Source: Pseudomonas sp.
GTDB taxonomy: Bacteria; Pseudomonadota; Gammaproteobacteria; Pseudomonadales; Pseudomonadaceae
NCBI RefSeq assembly: GCF_028293835.1
Contig: NZ_JAQGNX010000015.1
Span: forward strand, 1-50,254
Length of the DNA stretch: 50,254 bases
Direction of reading: 5' to 3'
In this document: positions 9,624-18,331 of the stretch, one piece after another
Layout of the letters: each line of letters begins with the position of its first letter
Position numbering within the stretch: the first letter of the stretch is position 1
Translations under genes and position numbers: made by a program
Notes under the pieces: generated by a model
The model's input: only the letters and a program-made list of their open reading frames with translations
What the model was told of the DNA's origin: nothing
Database searches by the model: none

Positions 9624-10276
9624 ACGCGTTTTAAACCATAAACCTGCTCATCCAACCGTGTAGCACCCGCACTGACGAATTTGCCGCTGACACTGAGGAC
9701 ATCGCAGGTTTCCAGGGTTTGGATCTGCCAATCCGTTCCCAGCAATTGCTGCACTTCGGCGTCGGGCACTGAAAACGGCGGGCCGTCGATTTCTGATTGC
9801 GGGTAGTCCAGGCTGATCAATAGCCCTCGGCAATCTGTCGGAAGCAAGGATGCCAGGTGCCTGGCATAACGCTGGCGCATCTCGGGTGGCAGGGCGATCA
9901 ATGCCGCACGGTCATAAAGCCCCGCGCACCCGCCGACATCCGCGGCGGTCAAGGCAAAAAAATCGCCGCACCATAGCTCGATGGATTCGGCGCTGTAAAC
10001 CTTGAACGGCCCGCGTCGGGTGATGGTCGCGGTCAACTGCTGCTCGCTGAAAAAATCGTCCACGGCTTTTTCCGAAAGCTCGACACCCACGACGCTGAAC
10101 CCCTGCCCCGCCAACCACGCCAGATCAGGGCTTTTCCCGCACAACGGCACCAGCACCCGAACGCCGGACGTAAGTTCAAGGCCAGGCCAGAAGCGTTGCA
10201 GGTAAGGATTAACTTGCGGCAGGTGAAAGCCGATCTGATTGGCTGCCCAACGTTTATGCCAAAACTCCGGTTGCAT
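9620..10276 (-). CDS. tpm: Thiopurine S-methyltransferase
   Basis: A 218-residue SAM-dependent methyltransferase of the TPMT family, known in Pseudomonas for methylating selenite and tellurite species as well as thiopurines. It starts [10 protein letters not shown], and carries the SAM motif [18 protein letters not shown] (about 39-56), VVGVELSE (about 67-74), and [14 protein letters not shown] (about 121-134). ATG at 10276 has AGGAG 6-7 nt upstream and begins the family N-terminus; eight more in-frame codons upstream are not needed. It is cytosolic and monocistronic. Confidence 0.93.
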   Translation of the reverse strand: MQPEFWHKRWAANQIGFHLPQVNPYLQRFWPGLELTSGVRVLVPLCGKSPDLAWLAGQGFSVVGVELSEKAVDDFFSEQQLTATITRRGPFKVYSAESIELWCGDFFALTAADVGGCAGLYDRAALIALPPEMRQRYARHLASLLPTDCRGLLISLDYPQSEIDGPPFSVPDAEVQQLLGTDWQIQTLETCDVLSVSGKFVSAGATRLDEQVYGLKRV

Positions 10277-10379
10277 GCTGACTCCTGATAATTCGATCAA
10301 ATCAGGCTAAAACTTATATTAGATTTAGATCAATCTTTTGCCTGAATATGACGCCATCTTAACGCTCAGGACTCCGACT

Positions 10380-11147
10380 ATGTTCCCTAGCTTGTTTATC
10401 TCCCATGGCTCGCCAATGCTCGCGCTGGAACCTGGCGCAAGCGGTCCGGCCCTGTTGCGTCTCGCGGCCGAGATGCCCAAGCCAAGGGCCATTGTGATCG
10501 TGTCGGCGCACTGGGAAAGTCAGGAACTGCTGGTAAACGGTAATCCGCAACCGGAAACCTGGCATGACTTCGGCGGTTTCCCGCCGGCGTTGTTTGCTGT
10601 GCAGTACCCCGCGCCCGGTTTGCCGGAATTGACTGCGCAAGTTGTTGAGTTGCTAGCAGCAGATGGGCTGCTCGCGCGCATTGATTCCCGGCGCCCGTTT
10701 GACCACGGGGTGTGGGTGCCTTTGTCATTGATGTACCCCCAGGCCGATATTCCGGTGGTGCAGGTGTCGTTGCCGAGCCGTCTGGGTCCGGCGCTTCAGA
10801 CTCGGGTCGGCCGAGCATTGGCGAGCCTGCGAGAACAAGACGTGCTGGTGATTGGTTCTGGCAGCATTACCCACAACCTGGGCGAATTGGACTGGCACGC
10901 CGGGCCAGAAAGCATTGAGCCGTGGGCACTGGCGTTTCGTAACTGGATGGTGGATAAGCTGGCGAGCGGTGATGAGGCGGCACTGCACGATTATCGGCGG
11001 CAGGCGCCCAGCGCGGCGCGTAACCATCCGAGTGATGAGCACCTGCTACCCCTTTATTTTGCACGCGGCGCGGGAGGGGAATTCAGTATCGCGCATCAGG
11101 GATTTACCATGGGTGCGTTGGGGATGGATATCTATCGGTTTGGTTGA
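10380..11147 (+). CDS. Class III extradiol dioxygenase, 4,5-DOPA dioxygenase-like
   Basis: A 255-residue LigB-superfamily protein of the YgiD/DODA type, a non-haem metal enzyme that opens catechol rings. Candidate metal and catalytic residues are H9 (SHGSP), H44 (SAHWES), H165 (SITHNL) and H216/H221 (NHPSDEH). ATG at 10380 is used because MFPSLFISHGSP is the usual family start and an AGG lies 9 nt upstream. The substrate cannot be read from the sequence. It stands alone between tpm (divergent) and deaD (convergent), so context adds nothing about pathway. Confidence 0.85.
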   Translation: MFPSLFISHGSPMLALEPGASGPALLRLAAEMPKPRAIVIVSAHWESQELLVNGNPQPETWHDFGGFPPALFAVQYPAPGLPELTAQVVELLAADGLLARIDSRRPFDHGVWVPLSLMYPQADIPVVQVSLPSRLGPALQTRVGRALASLREQDVLVIGSGSITHNLGELDWHAGPESIEPWALAFRNWMVDKLASGDEAALHDYRRQAPSAARNHPSDEHLLPLYFARGAGGEFSIAHQGFTMGALGMDIYRFG

Positions 11148-11237
11148 AATTGATGCCTTGCGGTTCTGTTGATTGATAAGCGCCGTCAGAAGCATCTGGT
11201 GGCGCCAGCATCCAGGTGATGCACACTCTCTGTTTGC

Positions 11238-11286
11238 TGCGCGACAGCGCGGCGTCGGAGACATGGCGGAACCTCCTACAGAATCC
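11238..11286 (-). repeat. Dispersed repeat, copy A
   Basis: On the minus strand this reads GTAGGAGGTTCCGCC, a few bases, TCTCCGACGCCGCGCTG and TCGCGCAG. A nearly identical block is present at 36832-36879 and a partial one at 19769-19796. It lies in the 3' region between a gene end and the deaD terminator. It resembles an extragenic palindromic repeat but differs from the TGTAGGAGCGCGCTTGCC family seen at 14225. Confidence 0.75.
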
Positions 11287-11294
11287 TCGAAACA

Positions 11295-11325
11295 AAAAAA
11301 TCCCCGAACCAGTCGGGGATTTTTT
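11295..11325. terminator. Bidirectional terminator, deaD and the dioxygenase gene
   Basis: AAAAAATCCCCGA (11295-11307) pairs with TCGGGGATTTTTT (11313-11325) around a 5-nt loop. A T-run follows the stem on both strands, so it can end deaD (minus) and the dioxygenase transcript (plus). Confidence 0.9.
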
Positions 11326-11353
11326 ATTCAGACTCGATCAGCTCAAGAGCAGA

Positions 11354-13036
11354 TCAGTCTTCGCGATAGCGACGCAGCTTCAATTGCTTGCCTGCAACGC
11401 GGGTGTCCTTGAGTTTGGTCAGCAGACGCTCAAGGCCATCTTCCGGGAGCTCAACCAGGCTGAAGCTGTCGCGCACCTGGATGCGGCCGATTGCTTCGCG
11501 GGCCAGGCCGCCTTCGTTGAGGATTGCACCCAACAGGTTTTTAGCAGCGATGCCATCACGGGCACCCAGCGCGGTACGGCAACGAGCACGGCCTTCAGCC
11601 AACGGAACCGGAGCGCGACGCTCGCGATCAGCACCGCTGCGCTCAGGACGCTCGCTCGACGACGAACGATCGCTGCGCTCACGTGGTGCGCTGGTCGGAA
11701 CCAGTGGGCGATCACGTTCGATGGCAGCCAAGGTCAACGCTTGACCGTTGGTTGCTTTGCGCAACAGAGCAGCAGCAAGGGCACGCGGGCTGCAACCGAT
11801 ATCGGCGATCAGGCGATCCAGCAGGTCACCGTGGGTCGATTCAGCATCGGCAACCAGCGGAGTCAGGCTGTTAGTCAACTTCTTGATGCGAGCATCGAGA
11901 ACGGCCTGAGCGTCCGGAAGGCGGACTTCAGCAACCTTCTGGCCCGTCACACGTTCGATCACTTGCAGCATGCGGCGCTCGCGAGGCGTCACCAGCAACA
12001 ACGCACGACCTTCGCGACCGGCACGGCCAGTACGGCCGATACGGTGAACGTAGGACTCTGGATCGTAAGGCATGTCCACGTTGAACACGTGGGTGATACG
12101 CGGTACGTCGAGGCCACGGGCAGCAACGTCGGTCGCAACAACGATGTCCAGACGGCCATCTTTCAGCGATTCGATGACGCGTTCACGTTGGTTCTGAGCG
12201 ATGTCGCCGTTCAGCGCGGCAGCCTTGTAGCCTTTGGCTTCAAGGGCGCTGGCCAGGTCCAGGGTCGCTTGCTTGGTACGCACGAACATGATCAGTGCGT
12301 CGAAGTCTTCAACTTCCAGCAGGCTAAGAACAGCCGAGGTCTTCTGGTCAGCGTGAACCAACAGGTGAGCCTGTTCGATCGCGGTAACGGTTTGGGTCTT
12401 GGTCTGAATCTTTACGTGCTTCGGATCGCGCAGATGGCGTTCAGCGATGGCACGGATCGATTGAGGCAAGGTGGCCGAGAACAGAACGGTCTGGCGAGTC
12501 GGTGGCAGAGCCTTGAAGATAACTTCCAGGTCGTCCATGAAGCCCAGCTTCAGCATTTCGTCTGCTTCGTCGAGAACCAGGTGGTTCACGGTAGCCAGTA
12601 CTTTTTCGTCGCGGCGAAGGTGATCGCACAGACGACCCGGCGTGGCGACAACGATCTGCGCGCCATTACGGATAGCTTTCAACTGCGGGCCCATCGGCGC
12701 ACCGCCGTAGACAGCCACAACCGTTACGCCCGGCATTTGCTTGGCGTAGGTTTCGAAAGCGGTGGCTACTTGCAGGGCCAGTTCGCGAGTTGGCGCGAGG
12801 ATCAGCGCTTGTGGTTCGCGTTTTGCCGGGTCGATGCGATGCAGGATTGGCAGTGCGAACGCAGCGGTTTTACCCGTACCGGTTTGCGCCTGGCCAATCA
12901 TGTCATGGCCTTCCATGATGATCGGGATCGATTGCTGCTGAATAGCCGAAGGCTCTTCGTAGCCCGTTGCGATAACGGCTGCGAGGATATTTGGATGAAG
13001 TTCAAAAGCGGCGAAGCCGCCGAATTCCTGGGTCAT
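11354..13036 (-). CDS. deaD: DEAD-box RNA helicase, DeaD/CsdA type
   Basis: A 560-residue ATP-dependent RNA helicase acting in ribosome assembly and RNA turnover at low temperature. The Q-motif is at about 25-38, AQTGTGKT at 50-57, PTRELA at 82-87, DEAD at 156-159, SAT at 187-189 and HRIGRTGRAGR in the second RecA domain. The C-terminus has an Arg/Ser/Glu-rich linker and a DbpA-type RNA-binding domain ending LKLRRYRED, diagnostic for DeaD/CsdA and not RhlE or SrmB. ATG at 13036 begins MTQEFGGF, the usual start. A probable promoter lies about 220 nt upstream, leaving a long leader typical of cold-shock genes. Confidence 0.95.
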   Translation of the reverse strand: MTQEFGGFAAFELHPNILAAVIATGYEEPSAIQQQSIPIIMEGHDMIGQAQTGTGKTAAFALPILHRIDPAKREPQALILAPTRELALQVATAFETYAKQMPGVTVVAVYGGAPMGPQLKAIRNGAQIVVATPGRLCDHLRRDEKVLATVNHLVLDEADEMLKLGFMDDLEVIFKALPPTRQTVLFSATLPQSIRAIAERHLRDPKHVKIQTKTQTVTAIEQAHLLVHADQKTSAVLSLLEVEDFDALIMFVRTKQATLDLASALEAKGYKAAALNGDIAQNQRERVIESLKDGRLDIVVATDVAARGLDVPRITHVFNVDMPYDPESYVHRIGRTGRAGREGRALLLVTPRERRMLQVIERVTGQKVAEVRLPDAQAVLDARIKKLTNSLTPLVADAESTHGDLLDRLIADIGCSPRALAAALLRKATNGQALTLAAIERDRPLVPTSAPRERSDRSSSSERPERSGADRERRAPVPLAEGRARCRTALGARDGIAAKNLLGAILNEGGLAREAIGRIQVRDSFSLVELPEDGLERLLTKLKDTRVAGKQLKLRRYRED

Positions 13037-13431
13037 GGGTCTGCCTCTAGTGCATCCGCAAAGACCCATGTTCCAAAGCTGCGCGTGCCGTGTAAGACCC
13101 TAGAGTCGCCCTGGCTGCTTTGTCGGCGGGGATTTGCGAAAACGTTTGAATGAATGGATCGTCAAGGATAGCCCGCAGAGCGGACAAGCAGCCGAAGCTG
13201 GCTTCGGGGAATTGCAATACCTGTAACGAGGGCCCGGTTAAAGGCCGGCGCGTACTATACCGGAATTACTGGAAAAAGTGAGGGTTATTTTTGCACAGCC
13301 ACGACTGGGCCTCTGTGCAACTCAGGCGTTGTGCAAATCCGAGTCCGTACCTGATAGCCAATCGTCCGCCTTCGTTGAGACGGGCTGCTAAACCGGTTCA
13401 CCCCCACTGCGTATGCAGCCGGCTGTGCGCC
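13037..13431 (-). other. deaD leader and intergenic region (395 nt)
   Basis: This gap has no supportable gene on either strand. Its half nearest deaD would be transcribed as a leader of about 210 nt from the promoter at 13254-13281. The leader contains local inverted segments (for example GCCGAAGC/GCTTCGG near 13190-13207) that could form hairpins. The half nearest the upstream gene holds nothing I can name. Confidence 0.5.
13254..13281 (-). promoter_or_regulatory. Candidate deaD promoter
   Basis: On the minus strand TATAGT (13259-13254) is a good -10 followed by a G+C-rich start region. A weak -35, TCACTT (13281-13276), lies 16 nt upstream. This places the transcription start near 13247, about 210 nt before the deaD start codon. 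Confidence 0.5.
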
Positions 13432-14187
13432 TCAGGTTGCGGGGCGAATGGCTTTGATCAGCGGCAGCAGTGAGTAACCCAAACGCGGCGCCAGCGCCTC
13501 GGCTCGTTCGGTTAACGCTTGCAGGTCCATCACCTGTTCAAGGTCAGCCGGTACCATAAGGATAACGTTGCCTTCCTTTACCGGCAGCTCCCAATAATGG
13601 CGATGATAAAGGCCCCGCAGCAGCGCCGCACCCAGGGGCTTACCGTCATCGGCCGCCCATTGATTGATGACCAGCCAGCCGCCCGAATTCAGACGTTTCT
13701 GACAGTTTTCCAGGAATTTCCAAGCGAGATGACCGACACCCGGGCCGTGATCGGTATACAGGTCGACGAAGATCAAATCGGCGGACTCGGCACTGTCGAG
13801 CAATTCCAGCGCATCGCCAATGCGGATATATAAACGAGGGTCGTCTTCGAGACCAAGAAATTCCATGGCCAGGCGCGGAACATCCGGACGCAATTCGATG
13901 GCTTCGACGTCTTCCAATGGCAGGAACCTGAGGCACGCCTGGGTCAGTGTTCCTGCACCGAGGCCCAGAAACAAGGCGCTTTCCGGTGCTTCGTGACACA
14001 GCGCGGCAATAAACATTGCGCGGGTGTAGTCATATTCCAGCCAACTCGGGTCCGCCGTGAAGGTGCAGCTTTGCTCGATGGCATCGCCGAATTCCAGGAA
14101 TCGATACTCGTCCACTTCCAGCACACGGATCATGCCAAAGGCATCGTGCACTTCAGCCAGCAAACGCTCGACGCGCTCCTCAGTCAT
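13432..14187 (-). CDS. Spermidine synthase-like methyltransferase-fold protein
   Basis: 251 residues with a Rossmann-like nucleotide-binding core: FLGLGAGTL at 73-81, IELR at 97-100 and IFVDLYTDHGPG at 139-150. This is the SpeE-like fold. The usual polyamine-site signature of true SpeE (GGGDGG) is replaced by GLGAGT, so transfer of an aminopropyl group is doubtful and the product is best called spermidine-synthase-like. ATG at 14187 has AGGAGAAG upstream. It lies upstream of deaD on the same strand but is separated by almost 400 nt and a separate promoter. Confidence 0.8.
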   Translation of the reverse strand: MTEERVERLLAEVHDAFGMIRVLEVDEYRFLEFGDAIEQSCTFTADPSWLEYDYTRAMFIAALCHEAPESALFLGLGAGTLTQACLRFLPLEDVEAIELRPDVPRLAMEFLGLEDDPRLYIRIGDALELLDSAESADLIFVDLYTDHGPGVGHLAWKFLENCQKRLNSGGWLVINQWAADDGKPLGAALLRGLYHRHYWELPVKEGNVILMVPADLEQVMDLQALTERAEALAPRLGYSLLPLIKAIRPAT

Positions 14188-14224
14188 TACTTCTCCTGTC
14201 AAACGATGCGAAATTAACCTAGAT

Positions 14225-14354
14225 GTGTAGGAGCGCGCTTGCCCGCGATGGAGCGCGCAGCGTTCCCAGAATATAGAACTCCATCTCACTGGAGGGATCG
14301 AGTGCCTGGTTTACGACTGCTTCGCAGCCGATCGCGGGCAAGCGCGTTCCTGCA
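14225..14354. repeat. Inverted REP pair (REPIN)
   Basis: TGTAGGAGCGCGCTTGCC with CGCGAT (about 14225-14249) recurs in inverted orientation at 14331-14354 (ATCGCGGGCAAGCGCG, then TTCCTGCA). About 80 nt lie between them. This is the classic Pseudomonas REP doublet, a non-autonomous element moved by RAYT transposases. No RAYT gene is in the window. Confidence 0.88.
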
Positions 14355-14475
14355 TTGACCGGGTATCGGGGCCAATCAGGCGCGGATTGTCGTCTGTGCA
14401 GCCATTGGCAAGCAAGCCTGCTAACACCGGGGCTGTTAACATGGCGGTCCGACTGCATTGACCTGGATTTTCAAC

Positions 14476-15825
14476 ATGAGCCAACCCTGGAGCCCCGATA
14501 GCTGGCGGGCACTGCCTATTCAGCAACAACCCCAATACCCCGACGCCGCGCATTTGTTGCAGGTCGAGCAGACACTGGCGAGTTATCCGCCGCTGGTGTT
14601 CGCCGGGGAAGCGCGTGAATTGCGTCGGCAGTTTTCCGAGGTCACCCAGGGTCGGGCGTTTTTGCTGCAAGGCGGTGATTGCGCCGAGAGCTTTGTCGAG
14701 TTTTCGGCGGCGAAAATTCGCGACACCTTCAAAGTGCTGCTGCAGATGGCGATTGTTATGACTTTCGCCGCCGGCTGCCCGGTGGTCAAGGTCGGGCGCA
14801 TGGCCGGTCAGTTCGCCAAACCGCGTTCAGCCAACGATGAAACCATCGACGGTGTAACGCTCCCCGCGTACCGGGGCGACATCGTCAATGGCATCGGCTT
14901 TGATCAAAAGAGCCGGGTGCCGGACCCGGACCGTTTGCTTCAGGCCTATCACCAGTCCACCGCGACACTGAACCTGCTGCGTGCGTTTGCCCAAGGCGGT
15001 TTTGCTGATTTGCATCAGGTGCACCAATGGAACCTGGATTTCATCGCCAACTCGGCGCTGGCAGACAAGTACAGTCAATTGGCTGGCCGAATTGATGAAA
15101 CCCTGGCGTTCATGCGCGCGTGTGGCCTGGACACTTCGCCACAATTGCGCGAAACCAGTTTCTTCACCGCCCACGAAGCCTTGCTGCTGAACTTCGAACA
15201 GGCCTTCGTCCGCCGTGACAGCTTGACCAACGATTACTACGATTGCTCGGCACACATGCTGTGGATTGGCGACCGCACCCGGCAACTGGACGGTGCGCAT
15301 GTGGAGTTCTTGCGTGGGGTGAACAATCCGATTGGGGTCAAGGTCGGCCCGAGCATGGACCCTGAAGACCTGATTCGGTTGATTGACACGCTGAACCCCA
15401 GCAACGATCCGGGACGCCTGAATCTGATTGCACGCATGGGCGCCAATAAGGTGGGCGATCATTTGCCGCAGTTGATTCGCGCGGTGGAACGCGAAGGTCG
15501 CAAGGTGCTATGGAGTTCGGACCCCATGCACGGCAATACGATCAAAGCCAGCAGCGGTTACAAGACCCGTGACTTCGCGCAGATTCTCAATGAGGTCAAA
15601 CAGTTCTTTCAGGTGCATCAGGCTGAGGGCACCTACGCCGGGGGTATCCACATCGAGATGACGGGGCAAAATGTGACCGAGTGCATCGGCGGCGCCCGGC
15701 CCATCACTGAAGACGGCTTGTCGGACCGCTACCACACCCACTGCGACCCCCGGATGAACGCTGATCAATCGCTGGAGCTGGCGTTTTTGATTGCCGAGAC
15801 GTTGAAGCAGGTTAGACCGCGCTAG
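14476..15825 (+). CDS. Class II 3-deoxy-7-phosphoheptulonate (DAHP) synthase
   Basis: 449 residues, the first enzyme of the shikimate pathway, condensing phosphoenolpyruvate and erythrose 4-phosphate in the cytosol. Family II (plant/mycobacterial type) signatures: [11 protein letters not shown] near 65-75, the metal-binding [15 protein letters not shown] near 102-116, [15 protein letters not shown] near 281-295, [10 protein letters not shown] near 346-355, and [15 protein letters not shown] near 391-405. ATG at 14476 begins [11 protein letters not shown], which matches the family start; a TTG six codons upstream is less likely. Pseudomonas also carries class I enzymes, so this is an additional isozyme. 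It is divergent from the spermidine-synthase-like gene across a REP pair. Confidence 0.95.
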   Translation: MSQPWSPDSWRALPIQQQPQYPDAAHLLQVEQTLASYPPLVFAGEARELRRQFSEVTQGRAFLLQGGDCAESFVEFSAAKIRDTFKVLLQMAIVMTFAAGCPVVKVGRMAGQFAKPRSANDETIDGVTLPAYRGDIVNGIGFDQKSRVPDPDRLLQAYHQSTATLNLLRAFAQGGFADLHQVHQWNLDFIANSALADKYSQLAGRIDETLAFMRACGLDTSPQLRETSFFTAHEALLLNFEQAFVRRDSLTNDYYDCSAHMLWIGDRTRQLDGAHVEFLRGVNNPIGVKVGPSMDPEDLIRLIDTLNPSNDPGRLNLIARMGANKVGDHLPQLIRAVEREGRKVLWSSDPMHGNTIKASSGYKTRDFAQILNEVKQFFQVHQAEGTYAGGIHIEMTGQNVTECIGGARPITEDGLSDRYHTHCDPRMNADQSLELAFLIAETLKQVRPR

Positions 15826-15851
15826 GCCTTTCGCGAACACGTTCGCTCCAC
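15825..15851 (-). repeat. Single degenerate REP element
   Basis: Read on the minus strand: GTGGAGCGAACGTGTTCGCG followed by AAAGGCC, a REP-type core with a small internal palindrome. It abuts the stop codon of the DAHP synthase gene and lies 18 nt before the end of the convergent ycaQ-like gene. Confidence 0.7.
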
Positions 15852-15868
15852 CGGGATTGGGGATTGCC

Positions 15869-17095
15869 TCAATCCGTTTCCAAGCGCAAAAACGCCACCC
15901 GCAAGCGCGCTGCACTGGCGCGCTGGCAGTTAATCTGAACCTGCGCCAAGCCCAGCCAATCAGCCATTTGTCGCAGGTTTATCGCCAAGGCCAGCATTCC
16001 CTCTTCGTCCAGACCTAGCGCCTCTTCTTCATGCACCGCGTGCACGGCCAGCCGGCCAAGGGCGCGTTCGGCGCGCAAGTCGACGCGGGCGGCGATCCGC
16101 TCGTTGTGCAAAAACGGCAGCACGTAATAGCCGTACACCCGCTTCTGCTGCGGGGTATAAATTTCCAGGCGATAACGAAAATCGAATAACCGCTCAGTAC
16201 GGCTGCGTTCCCAAATCAGCGAATCGAAGGGCGACAGCAGCGCGCTGGCCGTGACCTTGCGTGGCAGTTTCGCCTCCGGCAGGCAATACGCCAACTGGCG
16301 CCAGCCTTGCACTTGAACCACTTGCAGCGCTCCCGCATCGACCAACTCGGCCAAGCCCGAACGACTCTCCGCTGGGGTCAGCCGAAAATAGTCGCGCAAG
16401 TCTTTATCGGTGCCGACGCCCAAGGCCGCCGCCGCGTGTAACAGCAAACCACGCTGCGCCTCACCCTCGCTGATCTCTGGATGATCAAGAATCGCTGCCG
16501 GTAGCACCCGCTCCGGTATGTCGTACAAGCGCTCGAACCCACGGCGCCCGGACACAGTCACCTGCCCCGCCGCGAACAACCATTCCAAGGCGTGTTTTTC
16601 GGCGCTCCAGTCCCACCAAGGCCCGGCACGCTCCTGGCGAGTACTCAAACTGCCCGCACCCAACGCACCCTGCTCGCGAACTGTCTGCAACACCCGAGCA
16701 ATGGTCGTTTGCTGCTCGCGGCCAAACTTCGCCATCTGCTGATAAATACCCACGCCTTGTGACGCCTGGCGCATGCGCCATCGCAACAGAGGGTACAAGC
16801 TCAATGGCAACAACGATGCCTCATGGCCCCAATACTCGAACAGCGTGCGCTTTCGACCCTGGCTCCAGGCGGCCTGGTCCAACAACGGCTGGGCATAATT
16901 GCCTACCCGGGAAAATAACGGCAGATAATGCGAACGCACCAACGCGTTAACCGAATCGATCTGCAAAATGCCAAGCCGCTCGATCAACTGGTTGATGTGC
17001 GCGGCCTTGATAGACACTGGCGGCTGGCGCCCGTTAAATCCTTGAGCGGCCAGCGCCAGACGACGTGCTTGTTTCAGTGACAGTTCTGCGGACAT
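15869..17095 (-). CDS. YcaQ/AlkX-type DNA glycosylase (winged helix)
   Basis: A 408-residue HTH_42-family protein. Members such as E. coli YcaQ (AlkX) and AlkZ unhook DNA interstrand crosslinks. The catalytic Q-x-D motif of the YcaQ branch is visible as Q45-I-D47 in LGILQIDSVN. Other family features are FEYWGHEASLLP near 94-105, winged-helix repeats around 190-270, and VYGYYVLPFL near 326-335. The length matches E. coli YcaQ. ATG at 17095 has AGGAGG with 5-nt spacing upstream; the frame runs 8 codons further but without a better site. Confidence 0.9.
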   Translation of the reverse strand: MSAELSLKQARRLALAAQGFNGRQPPVSIKAAHINQLIERLGILQIDSVNALVRSHYLPLFSRVGNYAQPLLDQAAWSQGRKRTLFEYWGHEASLLPLSLYPLLRWRMRQASQGVGIYQQMAKFGREQQTTIARVLQTVREQGALGAGSLSTRQERAGPWWDWSAEKHALEWLFAAGQVTVSGRRGFERLYDIPERVLPAAILDHPEISEGEAQRGLLLHAAAALGVGTDKDLRDYFRLTPAESRSGLAELVDAGALQVVQVQGWRQLAYCLPEAKLPRKVTASALLSPFDSLIWERSRTERLFDFRYRLEIYTPQQKRVYGYYVLPFLHNERIAARVDLRAERALGRLAVHAVHEEEALGLDEEGMLALAINLRQMADWLGLAQVQINCQRASAARLRVAFLRLETD

Positions 17096-17144
17096 TCCGG
17101 CCTCCTGATCAGTCGACAAAACTACCTGATCGAAAGCCGCCCTG

Positions 17145-17381
17145 TCAGTGTTTCATCGGGTCATACCAGAACGGACGAGCGACTTCCTGCTCAATATCTG
17201 CCCGACTCAAACCGATATCCTTCAGCGCGTCGTCACTGAGACGCGCCAATTCCTGGCGTTGACGGTACAACGTCAACCAACGCAACACATGACGTTTAAG
17301 CGCGATAAAGGGACGCGCAGCTGTGGGAGCTTTACGGGAGCGCTTCTGAACCAACACATAACCTTTTTGACCTTTCATCAT
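17145..17381 (-). CDS. Small DUF1127 protein
   Basis: 78 residues; highly basic N-terminus (KGQKGYVLVQKRSRK) and a C-terminal YjiS-like DUF1127 domain, RQELARLSDDALKDIGLSR, near 44-62. DUF1127 proteins are small, often stress- or nutrient-responsive, and in some bacteria interact with RNA; the function here is not known. The start is the first of two adjacent ATGs (17381, 17378) with GGAGG 5 nt upstream. It is divergent from the LysR gene, so the 59-nt gap probably carries both promoters. Confidence 0.85.
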   Translation of the reverse strand: MMKGQKGYVLVQKRSRKAPTAARPFIALKRHVLRWLTLYRQRQELARLSDDALKDIGLSRADIEQEVARPFWYDPMKH

Positions 17382-17440
17382 CCTGACCTCCGTCTTGGGA
17401 TGACAAGAGTTTCGCGCCGGGCTTATGATCAATCCAACGA

Positions 17441-18331
17441 ATGTTTCTTATGTGTCACATCTTGGAGATTGATGAGTTGGCCAACTACCCAAGCATTGAC
17501 AGCGAGCTGTTACGAACCTTTGTCGCCATCGCCGACGAAGGCGGTTTCACCCGTGCTGGCGAATTGGTCAACCGCACGCAGTCCGCAGTCAGCATGCAGA
17601 TGAAACGCCTTGAGGACGATGTGGTTCAGCGCGCGCTGTTTCGCAAAGACGGGCGCACCGTCAGCCTTACGGCAGAGGGCCAAGTGCTGCTGGGCTATGC
17701 CCGGCGCATCCTCAAATTACACAGTGAAGTGTTCAATACCCTGCGCGAGCCGCACATGGTCGGTGTGGTGAAAATCGGTTCGCCAGACGATTACGTGATG
17801 CGCTTTTTGCCTGGGGTTTTACAGCGGTTCGCCCAAGCTTATCCGCTGATTCAGGTTGAAGTGCATTGCGAGCCGTCCAGGCAATTGCTGCAACGTCACG
17901 ACTTGGATTTGAGCATTGTGACTCGAGAGCCCGGCACTGAAATCGGCCAGATCCTGCGTCATGAGCGCTTTGTCTGGATGGAAGCCGCAGGGTATTGCCC
18001 ACATGAACAAACGCCCATTCCGCTGGCAATGTTCAACGATGATTGTTTTTGCCGTACCTGGGCCTGTAATGCACTGGACGCAGCGGAGCGCGAATACCGG
18101 ATTGCGTATACCAGTGCCAGCCTGGCGGCGATCAGTGCCGTGGTCAGCGCCGGTTTGGCAGTGACCGCACAGCTTGAAAGTTTGTTGACCTCGGACTTGC
18201 GCATTGTCGGCGAAGCCGAAGGTTTGCCGCTGCTGCCCTCCGCCAGCATTGTGCTGCTGCGCAATCCGAATAACCCGTCGCCCATCGTTGAATGCCTGGC
18301 TGAATATATTGCAGAAGGGTTCAAACTTTAA
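17441..18331 (+). CDS. LysR-family transcriptional regulator
   Basis: A 296-residue LysR protein. The N-terminal winged helix-turn-helix (LLRTFVAIADEGGFTRAGELVN, then SAVSMQMKRLEDD, about 23-60) is followed by an effector-binding fold from about residue 100 (VGVVKIGSPDDY onward). The start is uncertain: ATG at 17441 gives a short extra leader, and ATG at 17450 is also in frame. It is convergent with a TauE-type exporter (11-nt overlap) and divergent from the DUF1127 gene. Such regulators commonly control an adjacent gene, so the exporter or the DUF1127 gene are candidates (inference). Confidence 0.92.
   Translation: MFLMCHILEIDELANYPSIDSELLRTFVAIADEGGFTRAGELVNRTQSAVSMQMKRLEDDVVQRALFRKDGRTVSLTAEGQVLLGYARRILKLHSEVFNTLREPHMVGVVKIGSPDDYVMRFLPGVLQRFAQAYPLIQVEVHCEPSRQLLQRHDLDLSIVTREPGTEIGQILRHERFVWMEAAGYCPHEQTPIPLAMFNDDCFCRTWACNALDAAEREYRIAYTSASLAAISAVVSAGLAVTAQLESLLTSDLRIVGEAEGLPLLPSASIVLLRNPNNPSPIVECLAEYIAEGFKL

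Noticed and set aside
11216..13153. A long open frame (645 codons) on the plus strand opposite deaD
   Set aside because: It is the antisense of a clear DEAD-box helicase gene with full motifs. Long antisense frames are common in G+C-rich Pseudomonas genes; no ribosome-binding site or family features were seen.
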